64,000 nucleotides of DNA, taken from Sabellastarte sp. h YS-2021. Its lineage: Eukaryota; Annelida; Polychaeta; Sabellida; Sabellidae. Position 1 is the stretch's first letter. The number at the start of each line of letters is the position of its first letter. The stretch lies in the NCBI GenBank assembly GCA_964017235.1, contig OZ024933.1, positions 8,001,962 through 8,065,961 on the forward strand. The letters are read 5' to 3'. Under the pieces are notes generated by a model. The model had not been told where the DNA came from, made no database searches, and saw only the letters and a list, made by a program, of their open reading frames with translations. Position numbers and translations under genes: made by a program. This document shows, in pieces, positions 23,601 through 38,600 of this stretch.

Positions 23601-26600
23601 GAAAAAGCAGTGGAACTAGTAATCTGGATGTGTACTGTAAGTATTACAGTTCAAGCCTATATACTACAAATGCAGTTTTTGTTTCAGGCAAACTAACTTT
23701 GTCTATCGAGACTGATCAAAAGCAAAGCCATATGTCACATGCATGCTATCACACAACTAGTGATCTATTTATCACCTCCTTTGTGGTATTATATTAATCA
23801 GTATGCCTAATAGTGGGAGCTACAATCCTTGATCTTGCTTATTGGTCACTGTATTTATTGATATTATTATTCACACACTTTTACTTTGAAGAATTTTCTG
23901 CAGAGTGTTATGTGGTCTTAGAACGTATATATGCCATATCATCAACCACTGCTCAGTTTTTGTTTAAATATTTTTAGCCAATGGATAATAACCTAAAAGT
24001 ACTTCAAGCATTTCAGTTTGTTAGTTAATCAGGCACATTTCCACTTCATGTTTGCATTGGTGATTATTTCAGATTCAGCTAAATCTGCAAACACAGCTGA
24101 AGATATGACTGTCTACACTTCCCTGGAATCTGCAGCAAATCTGACGGTGAAATTTCATATGAATCCTGCCAGTAACTACACAATTGACTGGTCCATGGGA
24201 AGCTCAAACAGCTTACAAGATACCAACATAAGGAATACAGTGAAAGACAATCAGGTTAAGACCACCTACTTTGTATCAAATGTGACCAAGAGTCAGCTTG
24301 GAAACTACACAGTTCGAGTCATTAACTCAGCCATTGAAAGTGAACACAATGAAGCCATATTCCATGTGATATTAAAATTGAAAGGTGAGAAAAGTAATAA
24401 TGGACCATATTTCACCCAGCAAGTTTTACAAACATGTGTCCTAGGTATGCTTGTTATTAAAAATAATAGAAAGTTTGATTTTGGTTTTTTGGGTAGAATA
24501 GCACTTGCAATTTCTGCTATATTAATGATAGTGCAAATTTGATTAAAAATTTACATGCTCAATATTTTACACGAATGTTTTTAGACTAATTCTTAGCTGA
24601 ACAACATGAAGAAAACAGTGTGAACTGGACACATGACATGATTTATAATGCGCTAGAAATTGACAATTACTATTTATTATGCCACTAATACCTCAGTTAA
24701 TAAATTTTCCAAAGTTCTTAAATCTAAAGTTCATTTCAACAAGTCCTTCTTGTATGGTGCTACAAAACTCTGGAATGATTTGCCACTGGAAATTCTAACT
24801 GCTCCTACACTACCATGTTTCAAAAGGTGATTTAAAATCTGTTTGAGCAGTCTTTCCTTCTTAGTCTTTTGCTTCACTACCAAACACCGATGAACCACTG
24901 TTGACGACCCTGTTATGGTGTACGACTTATGATTTATGCATTATGATTTGGATATTGTACCTTAGAATCTGCGAGCTTGGAGATTAAACACATGGATACC
25001 AGATAATGCTTAGTTCAATCATTTAAGCTGTGACATGTATATATACATATTTCAAACTGCTTTACAGCTATGGTGTAGGAGACCATGGTGACGCAGTGGT
25101 AACACACTCGCCACGCACCTCTACAGTCGGCAGTTCAAACCCTAGACCTTATGTGGAAATGTTTATTTTATATTTGTATTTTCTTTTTCATAACAGGTGC
25201 AAAAACACTTATATTATATATATTATATAACAAATTAAATACAAACTTGTTACTTTAGAGCAAGGAAATGAAAAAAATACACAAAAACAAATGAAGCACA
25301 AATACTTATCCCTGTATTTCAAAGGGATCAAGAGTAACTTTTCACACACCACAATTTATGATTGTAATTAAAGAGATACCCTATGCACTTTCATTTGGTC
25401 ATTTTGTTTTGAAACTGTTTGTTTTTCATTAAATTTAGCACAATATTCCTTGTCTCTTAACAGACTATTCAATCTATGTTTTAGTAACTTTAGAATTAGT
25501 CTCTTGCCATCTCTAGATGTATGAAATATATATTTCTTAGTAATGGGAATCAAGCTATTGATGGGAATGTGATTCTGGTCTTTATTAATATATCCAAAAA
25601 TGATTGTAAAACTCGAAAATTTTATTTCTAGACTTATCCTGTCTTTCAATAGTTTTTCAATGTCTTTCTATAGTTCCTTCGAATTTGGACATTCGTAAAA
25701 ATATGAAGCAGGGATTCTGGCTGTTAACAGAGACAACAGTTTGGACGATTTCTTATGCCTAGTTTATGCAGATAATGGTTGGTTCCTAAGATCCTATAGA
25801 TCAATTTTAGCTGAAACCATATTAGATTGTTATTAGTCACTGTTTTAAAAAAAATATGGAAAACAACATTCTCCAGGTGTCATGGTCAATGCAAATTTCA
25901 TACTCTTGGTTCCATCTGGATTTCATTTTGTGATCATTTTGAAAATTGGCATGAAAAATTCCATAAATTGTTCCAACCCCTTTTTTGCTTTTTAAAATTT
26001 ACTGAAGATTGACAGGAACAAATGGCCTCTCCAATATAATATTTTCCACTGCATACCCAAATTTTGTCAAAAGTATATTTATTTTACATTTCACTGAAGG
26101 ATAATTCAGATAGTTAGAGCGGGCGGAAAACTTTTGACAAAGTTCTTCGTAACTGATCACCTTGTTATAACATACAACATCTGCAACCATTATAACTCTT
26201 TTCTGGTACCAGTCAGGAAAATATAATTGTTGGTCTGAGATGAGTGGGTTATACCATAATGGAATTGTCAATAAGTCAATATTGTTGTAAATTCTTAAAT
26301 TAGCTGACATGGCAATCCACCCCTCAAAGACATCTTGCCAAAAGGGGTTTAAAGTTCTTATCATTTCTGACAAATATTGTGGTCCAAAGTGAGAGATTTT
26401 GGTTAAAAACAAATTGAAGTTTCAGCTTGTAGAAGCTTCATCCAAGGGGCATTGTTGTATCCAAACAGTCTCTGTATCCAAGTAATTTTCAATGATTTCA
26501 TAAGTACTTCAATATCTACCATTTTTAAACCCCCTGCAAAATATGCCAGTCTCATCACATCCCGATTAATCTTATCTGGTTTGTTTGACCATATAACTCT

Positions 26601-29600
26601 GTAAAATATGCTATTAATCCCTTGAATTAGAGAGGGTTTTAGATTTGGGAGTGATAAAATAAAATTGTTTAACTTAGATAACAAGAAAGTCTTTACAATA
26701 GTGATTTTACCAATAGGTGTCAATGACCTTTTGTTCCAGTTATTAATAATTTTACAAATTTCTGTTATTTGTTTAGAAAAATTGATTTCAGTGCATTCTG
26801 TCAGATCAACTGAAAGTGATAATCCCAACATATTGAAACTAACAGTATCTCACTGGAGCTTTAGCCTTACCAGTTTATCTTTACAGTACTTTTTCTTTCC
26901 TATCCATACCACTTGAGTTTTTTCAGTGTTCACCCGTAGACCTGATAATGATCCAAAACTTCTAAAACATTTAAAGCAGCAAGGACTGAGATGTTCCATC
27001 TAATATTAATGTTGTGTCATCAGCGAACTAACTGAGCTTGATTTCTGTACTATTGCAGATTATACCCTTTATTTTTTATTATTTAGTATTAAGTATTGTC
27101 AAGACTTGGGAAACAATAATAAACAGATATGGGGAAATAGGGTCACCCTGACAACAGCCACATTCAATATTAATAAACTTTGATAAAAATCCACACTGAA
27201 TAATGATAACTTTAATGTCTGTATTAAATAATTTTATCCAACTGATAAATGATTTTCCAAATCCAAAAAAAATCTTAAAGTATTAAGAATAGAAGTATAT
27301 GAAACAAAATCAAAGGCCTTTTCGATATCAATAAGGACCAACATTCCAGGAAGGTTATGTTTTTCAGTATAATTCAAAATGTCAAATACCAGTCGAGTGC
27401 ACTCACCAATATACCTTCCTGGAACAAATCCATTTCGGGTTTTAGAATAAGATTATCAAGATATAGCTTAAGTCTATTTGCTATCACAGCAGATGCTAGT
27501 TTATAAAGCACTGATAGCATTGACAGAGGGTGCCAATTCTTAATCATTTCACGGTTTTTTTCCCTTTTTTGGTAAGCATGTTGTTACACATTGGTCATCT
27601 GTCTATGCTATCATTTAATGCTTTTAAAACACAAGATTTTAAATGCTTCCAAAATATTTTATAAAATTCTGATGGAAAACCATCAATACATTCATTTTCT
27701 GTTAGGGCACCCTGTAGTGCATTAGCTTCAGTTGTATTTAATTTGTTAATGGAGTACTGTCCTATTATATCTGCGAGATGATAACCTTGAAAGTCTTGAT
27801 CATTTGCTTTAAAAAGTGTCTTGAAATACTGAGACATTGAGTCTAATATTTCATTCTGAGAAGTTTGTCCTCCTACTTTGGCCTTGGTGATCGTGAGTTA
27901 GCTGGGACCAAACCAGGGGAGTCACCAATAGGTCTCTTGTTAATTTCAGAAAAAGGCTTATACTTTTTGTGAGCTTTTTCAACAGAAACATTTTTGCAAA
28001 TGTCATTGTCCTCAAAACCATACTTTTAATGAACTTGTGTTTGTGCAAATGGTTTGTTTGTATCATTATCACATTTTTAAAACTGTAGCCTGGTCATATA
28101 TTTTGAGGAATTGTGTCTCCCAGGCCAGTTTCCTCTTACTGTCCTGGGTTTTCTAGTATAAATTTTGAGTAGTAGTGGAATTTTGAGGGGAAATCATAAG
28201 GGTGTCTTCTGTTTTTGTCTGGAGAGAATGATTTACTGTTTCTTTACTGAGAGCACAATTCCTCTGAATATGACCTGTTTTACCACATTTAAAACAAACA
28301 ATATCAGAACAGACCGATCTATTGTGCCTGTATTGTCCCTGGTATGTTTGCTGTTGCTGTCTGTTGCGCCTGTCGTCACTGGTTGTGTTGTTTGATACTC
28401 TGCTTTTTGCTTGACAGTTCTTCAGTAAATGTCCTTGTTTCCCACAAAAACTGCACCAAAGTCTCTTGAGTCCCTGAGCTGGTTTTGGTCTGTCTCCTTG
28501 TCCTTCTGTCATGGGTTGAAGTGAAGATGGCTGGGAAAACTTTATTGCGCTCTCATACAAGGTGGCTTTGTTGATGGCTTCCTCTAATGTAGTGGGTCCC
28601 TGGGTTAAGGTGTGAGTTCTACATGGTGGTGAGAGTCCCTTGGTAAACTGATGTAAAATTTCTCTCTCCGATTTAAATTGTTTGACAGTTTCATAAGGTG
28701 CTTGGATACTGTTTCAGAAACTCTGTGAAAATGTGGTCTGGATCTTGAAGTATTATGGGTGACAATGTCTCAAACCATGTCCTAGCTGCACCTTTTAAAC
28801 AAAGCTGGAAGGCTGTGGCCCCCAAATCTCTTGGCCAGGATGAAATGGTGGCTGCCAGTCTGAAGTCCTTCACAAATCTGCTGGGATTTTCTTGTGGATC
28901 TCCTGAGAATTGGGACAGTTTGAAGGGGAGACTGTCTAAGGGTGTTCTTGACTGGGGAGGGGAATTTGTGTGAACTGAGAGGGAAGGTTGGGGAAGGTGT
29001 ATGGGGAAGGGTGTTGGTTGGGGAGGCACAGTAGGTTGGGGACGAATAATTGGGTGGGGAAGTTTTTGTTGTGGAGCGGTAATTGGATGGTGAATATTTT
29101 GTTGGGGAGGTTGTGGGGTACCTGGCTGAGGAAGATTTCCTGGGGCATTCTGTTGGGGTGGTTGCTGATGAAGCTGCTGGTGTTGTAATTCCTGTTGATC
29201 TGGCTGCTGCTGCTGTGGTTCATGTTGTCTGGCCTGCAGCTGTTGTGGTTGGTCCTGGTTGAGCTGTTGTTGTTCCGTATCTGGTTGCAGCTATTGTTGC
29301 TGCTGGTCAGTTTGCAGCTCTTGTACTAATTGCTGCCATCCTTCTCCTGGTGGGTGTTGAGTTTGCTGAGTCTGATCCATACTTCTCAATTTTGAGAGGA
29401 TGGGATTATTTGACTGGAGTAGTTCTTGTAATTCTCTTTTTGACATCAAGTCCGGATCTCCACCATGTCCTCCTTCTTTGGCCTTGGTGAGGGTGAGTTA
29501 GCCGAGACCAAACCAAGGGGAGTCACCAATAGGTCTCTTGTATACACAAGTTAAAGATCAATGTATATTTGATGTCTCTATTGCAAGAACTATCCCCACT

Positions 29601-32600
29601 TCCCAAATCCCACCATCAGACTGCTAGTTCTGAGCTTACATGAGCCTTATATAAACCCTAGGCTCTGCCCGGCCCTAGCTGCCTGAGGCCGTCGTGCAGA
29701 GCACCCAATGAAATGAAGCCACACCGATTTAGCCAAAGAACAGCTGTAGCCAAAGATAATTTGCCTCATCAAAAGTAACAACTCAGCAGGCAGTGGTATT
29801 GATTTACTTCAATGTCTGTTAATGCCGAATAACCTATCTTAGAAGCATGACTAAGCAACCAAAATAAACATAATAACACAGCTGGGTTCAGGACAAGTTA
29901 GATAATTGCCATTAGGATTTTTAAGGTGCTTAATAGTTTTGCTCAAGTAATTTTTGTTTCTAGTGAGCAGAAATATTTTGATGGTCTTTTACCCTCGATG
30001 TTCCACTGAGAGCGTGATTGAACCCCACTGACCCTTCATTCTTTCACTTCTTGTTTCTAATTCCATCTTTTTAGTTTCAAGATTATCGGATAGGTCATTA
30101 TCACTTTCAGACTCCAATTTCTTGATATCAGCTTTTAGTATATTTCCTAAGTTATCTGGAAAAGTTGGTAGCTGCTTACAGATGGTTGGCAGTTTATGGT
30201 ATAATATCAGTGGATTGAGTAAAACCTTTTTGGATAACATGCTACACCATATTTTAGCCAGGGAATATAAGTTTTAACCAGGTCTATTGCAAAATTTGAT
30301 AGAGATATGTAAGCCTAAGACAAGATATCAAAGTGAGATTTTGATGAAGCCCAGTGAATGTTTTCTGTAAATGTTGGCTGTAATTTTAGGTCCACCAGAA
30401 AAACCTATGAACGTGGCTATTCTAGCTAAGTCTCACAGTAGCATAACAATTGGCTGGATGGCAGGTCTGAATGGTGGATCTGAACAGCACTTTAAAATCC
30501 TCTATCGGGAAAGAGGCAAGATGAATTACCAGCAAAGCCATAATATTATCACTGGAGTAAAAACTGGACAAAGCACAAATTACACAATACATGAACTTTA
30601 TGCAAAGACAGAGTATGAAATTATTGTTGTTGCTATTAATCAATACAGGAACAAATCACAATCCGAAGCTGCTGCACAATATATGGTAACTGAAGGTAGG
30701 ATATCGTTTTAAAATATCAGTTATACATGTATTTAAAAATCTGATGATCAACTTCCTTCAAGCTTTTGAAATTGTTCCGTCTTTCGAGACAATGAAATAT
30801 AGATTTTTTTTATATTTGAAAAGAATACCCAGGTTACTCATCAAGTATTCTCTATGTTTATATCATATTCAGATTGAACACAGTTCTGAGATTAATGTTT
30901 GAAGCAATATATTTGTATAATAGTCAGCCAGGTGATCTCTTGAAACTCATATCCTCATATCTACAGTATGAACCAAAATTATGAATTAGAATTATAAGAC
31001 ATAAAATATACCTTAAGTGTACCATAGTACCTGGTTTTCTTGATATTGGTAATTGGTATTACACTCATTTTCAGTAGAAACTTTTAAACAGCAATATATT
31101 TCATATATTACAATGATTTGGGCCAAATACTAGAGCTGCAAGCTATCACATACATTCAATAAAATGAAACACAACTACCAAAGAAAATGTTCACTGTTTA
31201 CACGAGGTTATTAATTGCACAGTATTTCAAACTATTAATGTGTTCAAATGTGTTCTGAATTATATTCTCTGAATTGCAATCCACTTTGTAAACAGTTGTG
31301 TCCTAATTTGGTCTAATTCTGTTCTTTGAAATACACAAGTGTTTGATGATATTTTTATATATGGTGTTATTGTCTTACAGCATCTACATCATGGTTCTTT
31401 GTATTTTACTGTAATATTTGGAGATCCTTATTGTCACCTCTTTGTAACCCAAAAATTGTACTATAAACTTCTTATTTTTGATGAAAATTATAATAAATGG
31501 TAAATCTTCTCATCCCAGATATCTTAGATACAAGGCTTTCTGGTGCATATAATTATTGGATATGTCTTCCTTTTTATGGTGACATCTTTCTTTAAAGTGA
31601 ATATTAAAGAAACAATTTCAAGTTGCTTTTCATATTTAGAGTCTCTTAATTGAAGAGTCAAAATCCAAATTTCTATAATATATTTGAATTGGTATGTATC
31701 AGCACCCAAGTTTCCATTGACTTGAACCATCAAGCTCTTATATGATGGGCCCAGACACTACCAGGTGTGGTTTAAGGGACCAGCATACCAATGCAAGAAT
31801 GATTCCCCGGGATCTGTCACAGGCAGCATTCTTACATATTGTGATATAATAACATATTGAAACAGCAGCAGGTCAAACAAAATCAATTTTAATTTTCAGC
31901 TCAAAATGGATTTACCTGATATATGAATGTTCCATTTTGTAGGTTAATTCTTCTTGTAAAGGTATTTCAGGGTTCTACCATGAAATTTTATCTTTGCAGT
32001 ATTTTGATATTTTAATGCTGATTTCATATAGATAATGGAAGACTGAATCCAACAATCATCACTATGGGTATATCCTTGGGCTTAATGGCTACCATAATTT
32101 TTATTGGATCTGTCTGGTACAAGACAAGGAAGTCTCCACGAGGTACAGTATAAGTAGAAATTGTTACAAAACAGCCTAGCATTATGCAGTTTTTCATCCT
32201 TTTGGCAGAACATCTTATTGTGAACAGTGCTTGACTTGTACGTGTGTTGTACTCACTTTGTCTAGTTTTAAGCAAAGCTTCAAATATTTCTGATATCCAC
32301 ACTGTGGGAACTTATACAGCAGTAAGGTAGTCCTAAATATGCAGTAATGATCAAGAGTCTGTTACTGGAGATGCATTCTAACAGGAGTGATATGTGAGTA
32401 TTTTGTGTTATTGATAATAATTCTAGCAAGACTGTGTTAGATGTGATGCAGCTTATGAATATCAAGTGCAGAGAGACTCCTAAACAAGGAATGCAAGTAG
32501 TCAATCTACTACCAACCAAACCATATGCTGCAATAAGTGCAGCATCACATGTGCGACAGCCTCTGAGATGCTTAAGATCCAACCTTTGAGCAAAACATGA

Positions 32601-35600
32601 CTTACAGATGTTCTGATTATTCCTGTAGAAACAGAAATCAGTGTTAAAGGAAATGAAGAAATTACTAAGAATATTGACTATGAAAAATTTCTTTAGTTTG
32701 TCATAGTGATTTGTTCCCAAATAATGAATTCTGGTTTATCTGGTTTTAAGAACCAATTTTGATGCACTAAGAACTATGAGAGAGGTAAGATTTGAAGGAA
32801 TCCAGAACACTGCCACAACATCAAAATAATTCAGACAATCTAGGAAGGTACCATGATCAATGGTATCAACAAACACTAACAATTGGTCAAATAGCACCTT
32901 TGTGGCGGCCTCATCTCTAGCCAGAGTGTGATGAATTTAATTTTTAATCAACAGCAACACAGCATCTAGGCTGACTGTTTTTGACATTTAAGCCCATTAG
33001 ATACAACATAGTAATATAACTGGGAAGCAACCACTCACTGTATGGATGAAACACCAGCCTGACACATGTTGATATTTTTTTAATTTGTCAGGTGGCAGTG
33101 TGGCCTTTTTGAACACTCTATTGACAGCAGGAACATAAAATAAAAGCCAGTTTAGTGATTTAGGACATAAAATGTTGAAACACTTTTTAACCAAAAAGTG
33201 GGCCATGGATACAGGACAACGGATTTTGTGGTAATTTTATCTGAGAAAAAAAAGTCACAAAGTGGTTACCAAAACTTTTCAGAGAGTACTTTCAGATCTT
33301 TGGGAAAAGAGTCGAATGCAGATTGTTTGACCTGTAACAGTTTCTGAGAATCATGAGCATTTTCATTAACAATTCTGCAATAATTGTACTCATTCCTGTA
33401 AAGTAATGAGTGGCAATGGGCAATTTGCTTGCACAGTCTAGCTTGATTATGTGATGCGTTATCCTCATACTCTATCTGTCCAAACTGACCCCTGTGACAG
33501 CCTTTGCCACAGAACAAGAATCTGATAACTATTTAAGACCATCTTTGATGAAAGTATTGGACATCTTAGAGTGTTCAGCAAATGCAAACATTTAGATCAC
33601 TTGCTCATAGAGGTGTCTTGCTCATAGAGGATGCTAGAAGTATTTCCAGGGCATCTGACAATTGAACAGTTTACTATGCAAACTGTCTGGTTTTATATTT
33701 TGATATGGACAACAGGAAATATAACTTGACCTTGATACAGAAGGCTGTTCAAATGGTGATGAGTCAGCACTAGGGGATGACTTTAAATGAACTGGCCAAC
33801 ATTTGAAAGAACACTGATAGTAGTAGGAATGAGGATGAGATCAAGAATATGTCCATGAAGGTGTGTTGGTGTATTGACATATTGATTGATATTCCATGGC
33901 TCAAGACAATCAAGAAATTTAACACTGTCTTTGGAATTTGTATCAGCTCAGATATTTATGTGCCAATAGATTAAAAGAGATGAACGGAGTACAGGCACTC
34001 AAAAAGCTGGAAGAAATTATCACAAAATGCACTAGAAAATGAGTAGGGTGGCCGATAATGACATGCTATCAGAAAGGACTAGCCAATGAACCCATGTCAA
34101 TTACAATATTTTCAAGGATATGTAAGAATGACTGTCAACTATTTTAAATTGGATAATGTAATTGATGAAAAGGCAGCATGATAGGGAGTTATGTCTTATT
34201 ATGTGTTAGGATATATTCCTCCAAAAAATAAATAGGCCTTATTTATTTTGAATCATTGTTTTTAGGAAAATCTCAGGTAAAGAGAGGCAGTTCAAGAGAA
34301 TATGATGGGCTTAATCTGGATGATAGAGGGGCATCTATAAATGTTCCAGGTGTCTACCGTGATTTGCAAAGAAACACCCATGGTACTACAGGTAAACGTA
34401 TTAATAATGTTATTGCTGTGCTTGTAAAGTCATTGGATACAGTTTTAAGCAGACATAATGGTTTTCTAATTTTATATATCCACTTGTAGCACAAAATGCT
34501 GTATATCTTAGACCAATCAGGGCGTAGGAAGCAAGTTTTGGTTGGTGGGGCGCGGAACTAGATTGCACCGACATGACAGCCGTATCCCCAGACGGGCCAT
34601 TCCTCATGCCATAGGCATTGACTGGGTATTTTTGTAGTACCCATTTTGTGTGATTCACAATTATTAATTATCAGAATTAACTAAAGTCTTTTGTTAGGAT
34701 GTTATGTTAAGATGTCTAACAATTTTGGTTAAATTTACAGAATCTATTGCATGTAGGTAATATACAAATTCAAATGGTCTAACTAAAATATTTTAAGTTC
34801 CTTTACCAAAGGAAGTCTTTGTGTCAACAGTGTGACTGATATTAATGCTAAGTTTCCCCAACCTTGTCTGGGTACAGATTTACATATAGGCATCTCTGCA
34901 TTTGAAAGGTATTTCTAAAGTCTCGACTACATGTTTCCAGAACTTGTGACCTTTCCTTCAAGTGCCGAGCTGATACAAGACCTATTTTTAGCAAGTTTAA
35001 TCCCCAAACTGAGGGGGATGTATAATCATTGGACTGGCTTGGTCACACATTAAAGAAAGAAGAGTTTTCTGGGAAAAGTGTTATCAGCTGAAAAATTGGG
35101 TTAAAAACTTCTAGCACTTGTGACCTTTCCTTCAAGTGCCGAGCTGATACAAGACCTATTTTTAGCAAGGTTAATCCCCAATCTGAGGGGGATGTATAAT
35201 CATTGGACTGGCTTGGTCACACAGTAAAGAAAGAAGAGTTTTCTGGGAAAAATCTTATCAGCTGAAAAATTGCTCTACGTGAATTTGAAACTATATGTCA
35301 AGTTTTAAATAATTAGCAATACGGCAAATTAAATGCAGAAGATTACTATATGTATGATTTGGGTCTGCAGAACTGGAACGTTTTTTTTGCAAATGTTCCT
35401 TTTACAGATCATAAAAATAAATATTGTATAGTTCAAATAATAGCTTACACAGTGGTGCATGTGAGCAGTGGATAGATAAATGTAATTTCACCACATATTA
35501 TTGAGTTATCTGTAAAAATTTACATAACTTCAAAATTGGAGTTTAGTTCTGTTGCAAAAGTTGGGGGGCGAAAAGATATCCCCGCCCCTCGAACTTTATG

Positions 35601-38600
35601 GTTGGGATGGCGGCCGCCCCGCTGTCCCCCCCAGTTCCTACACCTATGACCAAGGTTCAAAAGGCGTTTTAAATTTAAAAGCTGAATTAATTTTGAGAGC
35701 ATAAAACAAAGTCATATAGAACACAGAGATCAGTTCTTCTGTGGAACAGAGAAGATAAAAAAATATGTTTCCTAACAATCAATATTATAAGAAAAGTTTC
35801 ACTTAGCTTTATTAAATTGAGTATCATAAGAAAATAAAGTAAAATAAACTTCACCCAGTGAACAAGAAAATATTTGACAATGGTAGATATATACTAATAT
35901 TATTTTTATACTTAAATGGACAGGAATTATCGATGCTTACTTATAAATTTGAAACACATAAAATACATTTAGAGATTATAGTTTGACTGTTACAGTCAAA
36001 ATATTAGGATGTATTTGCAGATGCAGAGGAATATGAAATCATTCCGGAAACAATTTTAACAGATGCAGCAACTATCGATTCAGGTGTGTGCTTAAACTTA
36101 TTCAGTTGTGTTTCCTTTTGATGCAACAGTTCCAATACCATTTTGCTTTGACTAGGTAAATGGAAGCAAATAATGAGTGGTACAAGCACATTACTTAACC
36201 TCGGAGAACTTTATCAGATTACTTTGAAATTTCTGTTTAAACACAATATCAGTCTGAGATTTCTCTGGAATCAGAATGTTATGAATGCATATGATACATC
36301 GCCCTACAATTTGGAACATTGAAATAAGTTAATATTAAATTTCTACTAGACTTAACATCAAATTTAGAACAATGTTTCGTTCATATTATGATGGGAATAT
36401 ACGAGTAAAGAAAGGTATGAAACCTAGAAAATATTTTAAAACGGTTGTTAAAACTGTGGTGCAGGAGTTATGGCTTTGCTCTCATATTATATAATGGTGT
36501 GAAGTAATGTTTTCACACCACTGGCCTTTTGGTATTTAGACAATTTTACTCGAAGGCAATGCAACTACTTGTCATCTTAACCATGAAAAAGTTATGAAAG
36601 TAAAAGTAGCGAAAATATACGATTAATAATGTTACCAATATTTTATCCTATGTATCAGTTTTCCATCCACATCCATATCATATGTTATGTTTTATGACTA
36701 GTATGATGGTTTCCTGATTAGGCTTGCAATCTCAATCTGATCCCAGAAAACAAGAAAAATTTGGATGATCAAAAAAAAATGCTTGAACTAAGAATACTAT
36801 AGTTGCCATGGAGTATACTATGACAAAAAAGGTTCACAGGACTGGTCACTATAGGGGTCACTGGAAAGGTCAAATTCAGTACTAATATCAATACTGACCA
36901 AGATGGATAGAGTAATTAAGACTTGTTACAAATAAAAGTGATATTTGTTAGACTGTTCAGAGAATGCTAGAGTTAGATGATATGATTATGAGGTCAGATT
37001 TAGAGTTGTTCCAAAGCAGAGAAGAAGGAGGGGGCTCATGTGACTTAGATTAGACTGTGGCAAAGGAGAGGGGAGGACAGGGGTCAATACCCCAATTTTT
37101 TGCTGAACTATGCCAGCCTACATTCAAAATTTTTATGCAGATGTGGCCAGAGATATTTACCCAGATAGAGTTCAACCTGACGCCTGACCATCAGATGCAG
37201 ACCACCTTTCACTAACAAGCCCTGACACCAGGCCTCAGGTTGGTCAGTATACGTGGCCACAGCAGACAGCTCCATCTCCAACCAGTACACCTTTAGGGTA
37301 GGTCAATCGACCATAAACCACATCATCCTTAAGGCATGTGATTCTATTATCAGGTAGAATCAAGGCGAATTTGTTGGTTGTCCCATCTGCGTCAAAGACT
37401 TGAAGAAGATAGAGCAGGCATTCAGGGAGTCATGAAACATGCCTCATTACATTGTGGCTTTAGATATCAAGCACATTCCCATCACATGTCCCATGGGAAC
37501 AAATAAGGGTTGTAATGGTTCTGCTGGCCCTACTGCAGATTAAAAGCATGACATTTCTGCAGCTAGATCCAGATTTTGCATTACATTTGTCTAAAACAGA
37601 GAGGGGAAAATCATTGGCTTCCCCCCAGCAGAGTCCATTGTGGATAACAGGCCCAAAGTTTATCATTTCCTTACATTGGTTGATGAAACCCTTTGATATC
37701 AAAGAGCAGATCTTCAATCACTGGAGAAGGTTTGTGGATGCTTTTGGTACATTGTCTAGCAGTTTTGGGGTGCTGCAATCCATGATGCAGCAGAAGCCAG
37801 ATGGTGGTGATGGTTTTTGGGATGATGGGATGGGATTATTGTTTGGGGATGGTTTATGGTCTTTGTGGTTCTGCACAATTTACTATAGACAAGATCTAGC
37901 AGGTGAGAGTTTCAACCAGAGAACACGGATGGAATGTTGTAGGGGAATCATTTTCCAAATCAGGAATGAAACCCTGTGAAACTGCTAGGGCATATTGATG
38001 TGTACTGGCTCTTTACTTCAGAAATGAAATATCTGAGCCTTGGCTGTTAGAGTTGATATAATAAAGCAAAATAGACTGCTTCAGTAATTTTTATAACTTT
38101 TTTAGCAGAAATACATAATTTTTCTTGTAATCGTATTGTATTTAATTGTTTATTTTAAATATGTTTATTGTATGTATATTTTGGTGAAAATGTATTGAAT
38201 GTTCTTGGAAGATTTGGCGGCCCCGAAAGGGCCTTAAAATTTACAGCTAATAGCTGGATAGAGGCTGCTGGGGGCTGGATAGACACTTTTGCAGTGTCAT
38301 CTTCTACTGTTCATCTCCCTGGTAATCTCGGGTAGTGCTGGTCTCTTGTAGAAGGGCCTGTGTTGTATTGAGGTTGATGCAGCTGTCAACAATTCAGGTG
38401 CTAGAGGTGCATTAGTGACCCAAATTAAGTGTCCACTGAGATTATCAAGGCGGAGTCAACAGGTGTTGGCGGGATGAGTCTGTAGAAGTTGGTCACGCTT
38501 TCTGATGATGAAACATGGCTAGTTCTTGGGATCTGCAGTGGTGAATTTTGGTGTGTTGCTGTGGAGTGGCTACATCTGTTTTTGGACTGGTTGCTGCTTC

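Noticed and set aside
25083-25155. Functional tRNA gene
   Set aside because: It has polymerase III-like boxes but no intact cloverleaf, and it continues into a non-tRNA body; a SINE head fits better.
29041-29300. Glutamine-rich host gene
   Set aside because: The Q/P-rich stretch is the N-terminus of the gypsy gag in the same frame, followed by the gag core and zinc knuckles.
34734-34757. Extra mini-exon between TTTACAG and GTAATA
   Set aside because: Its length would break the phase-1 pattern and shift the tail frame.
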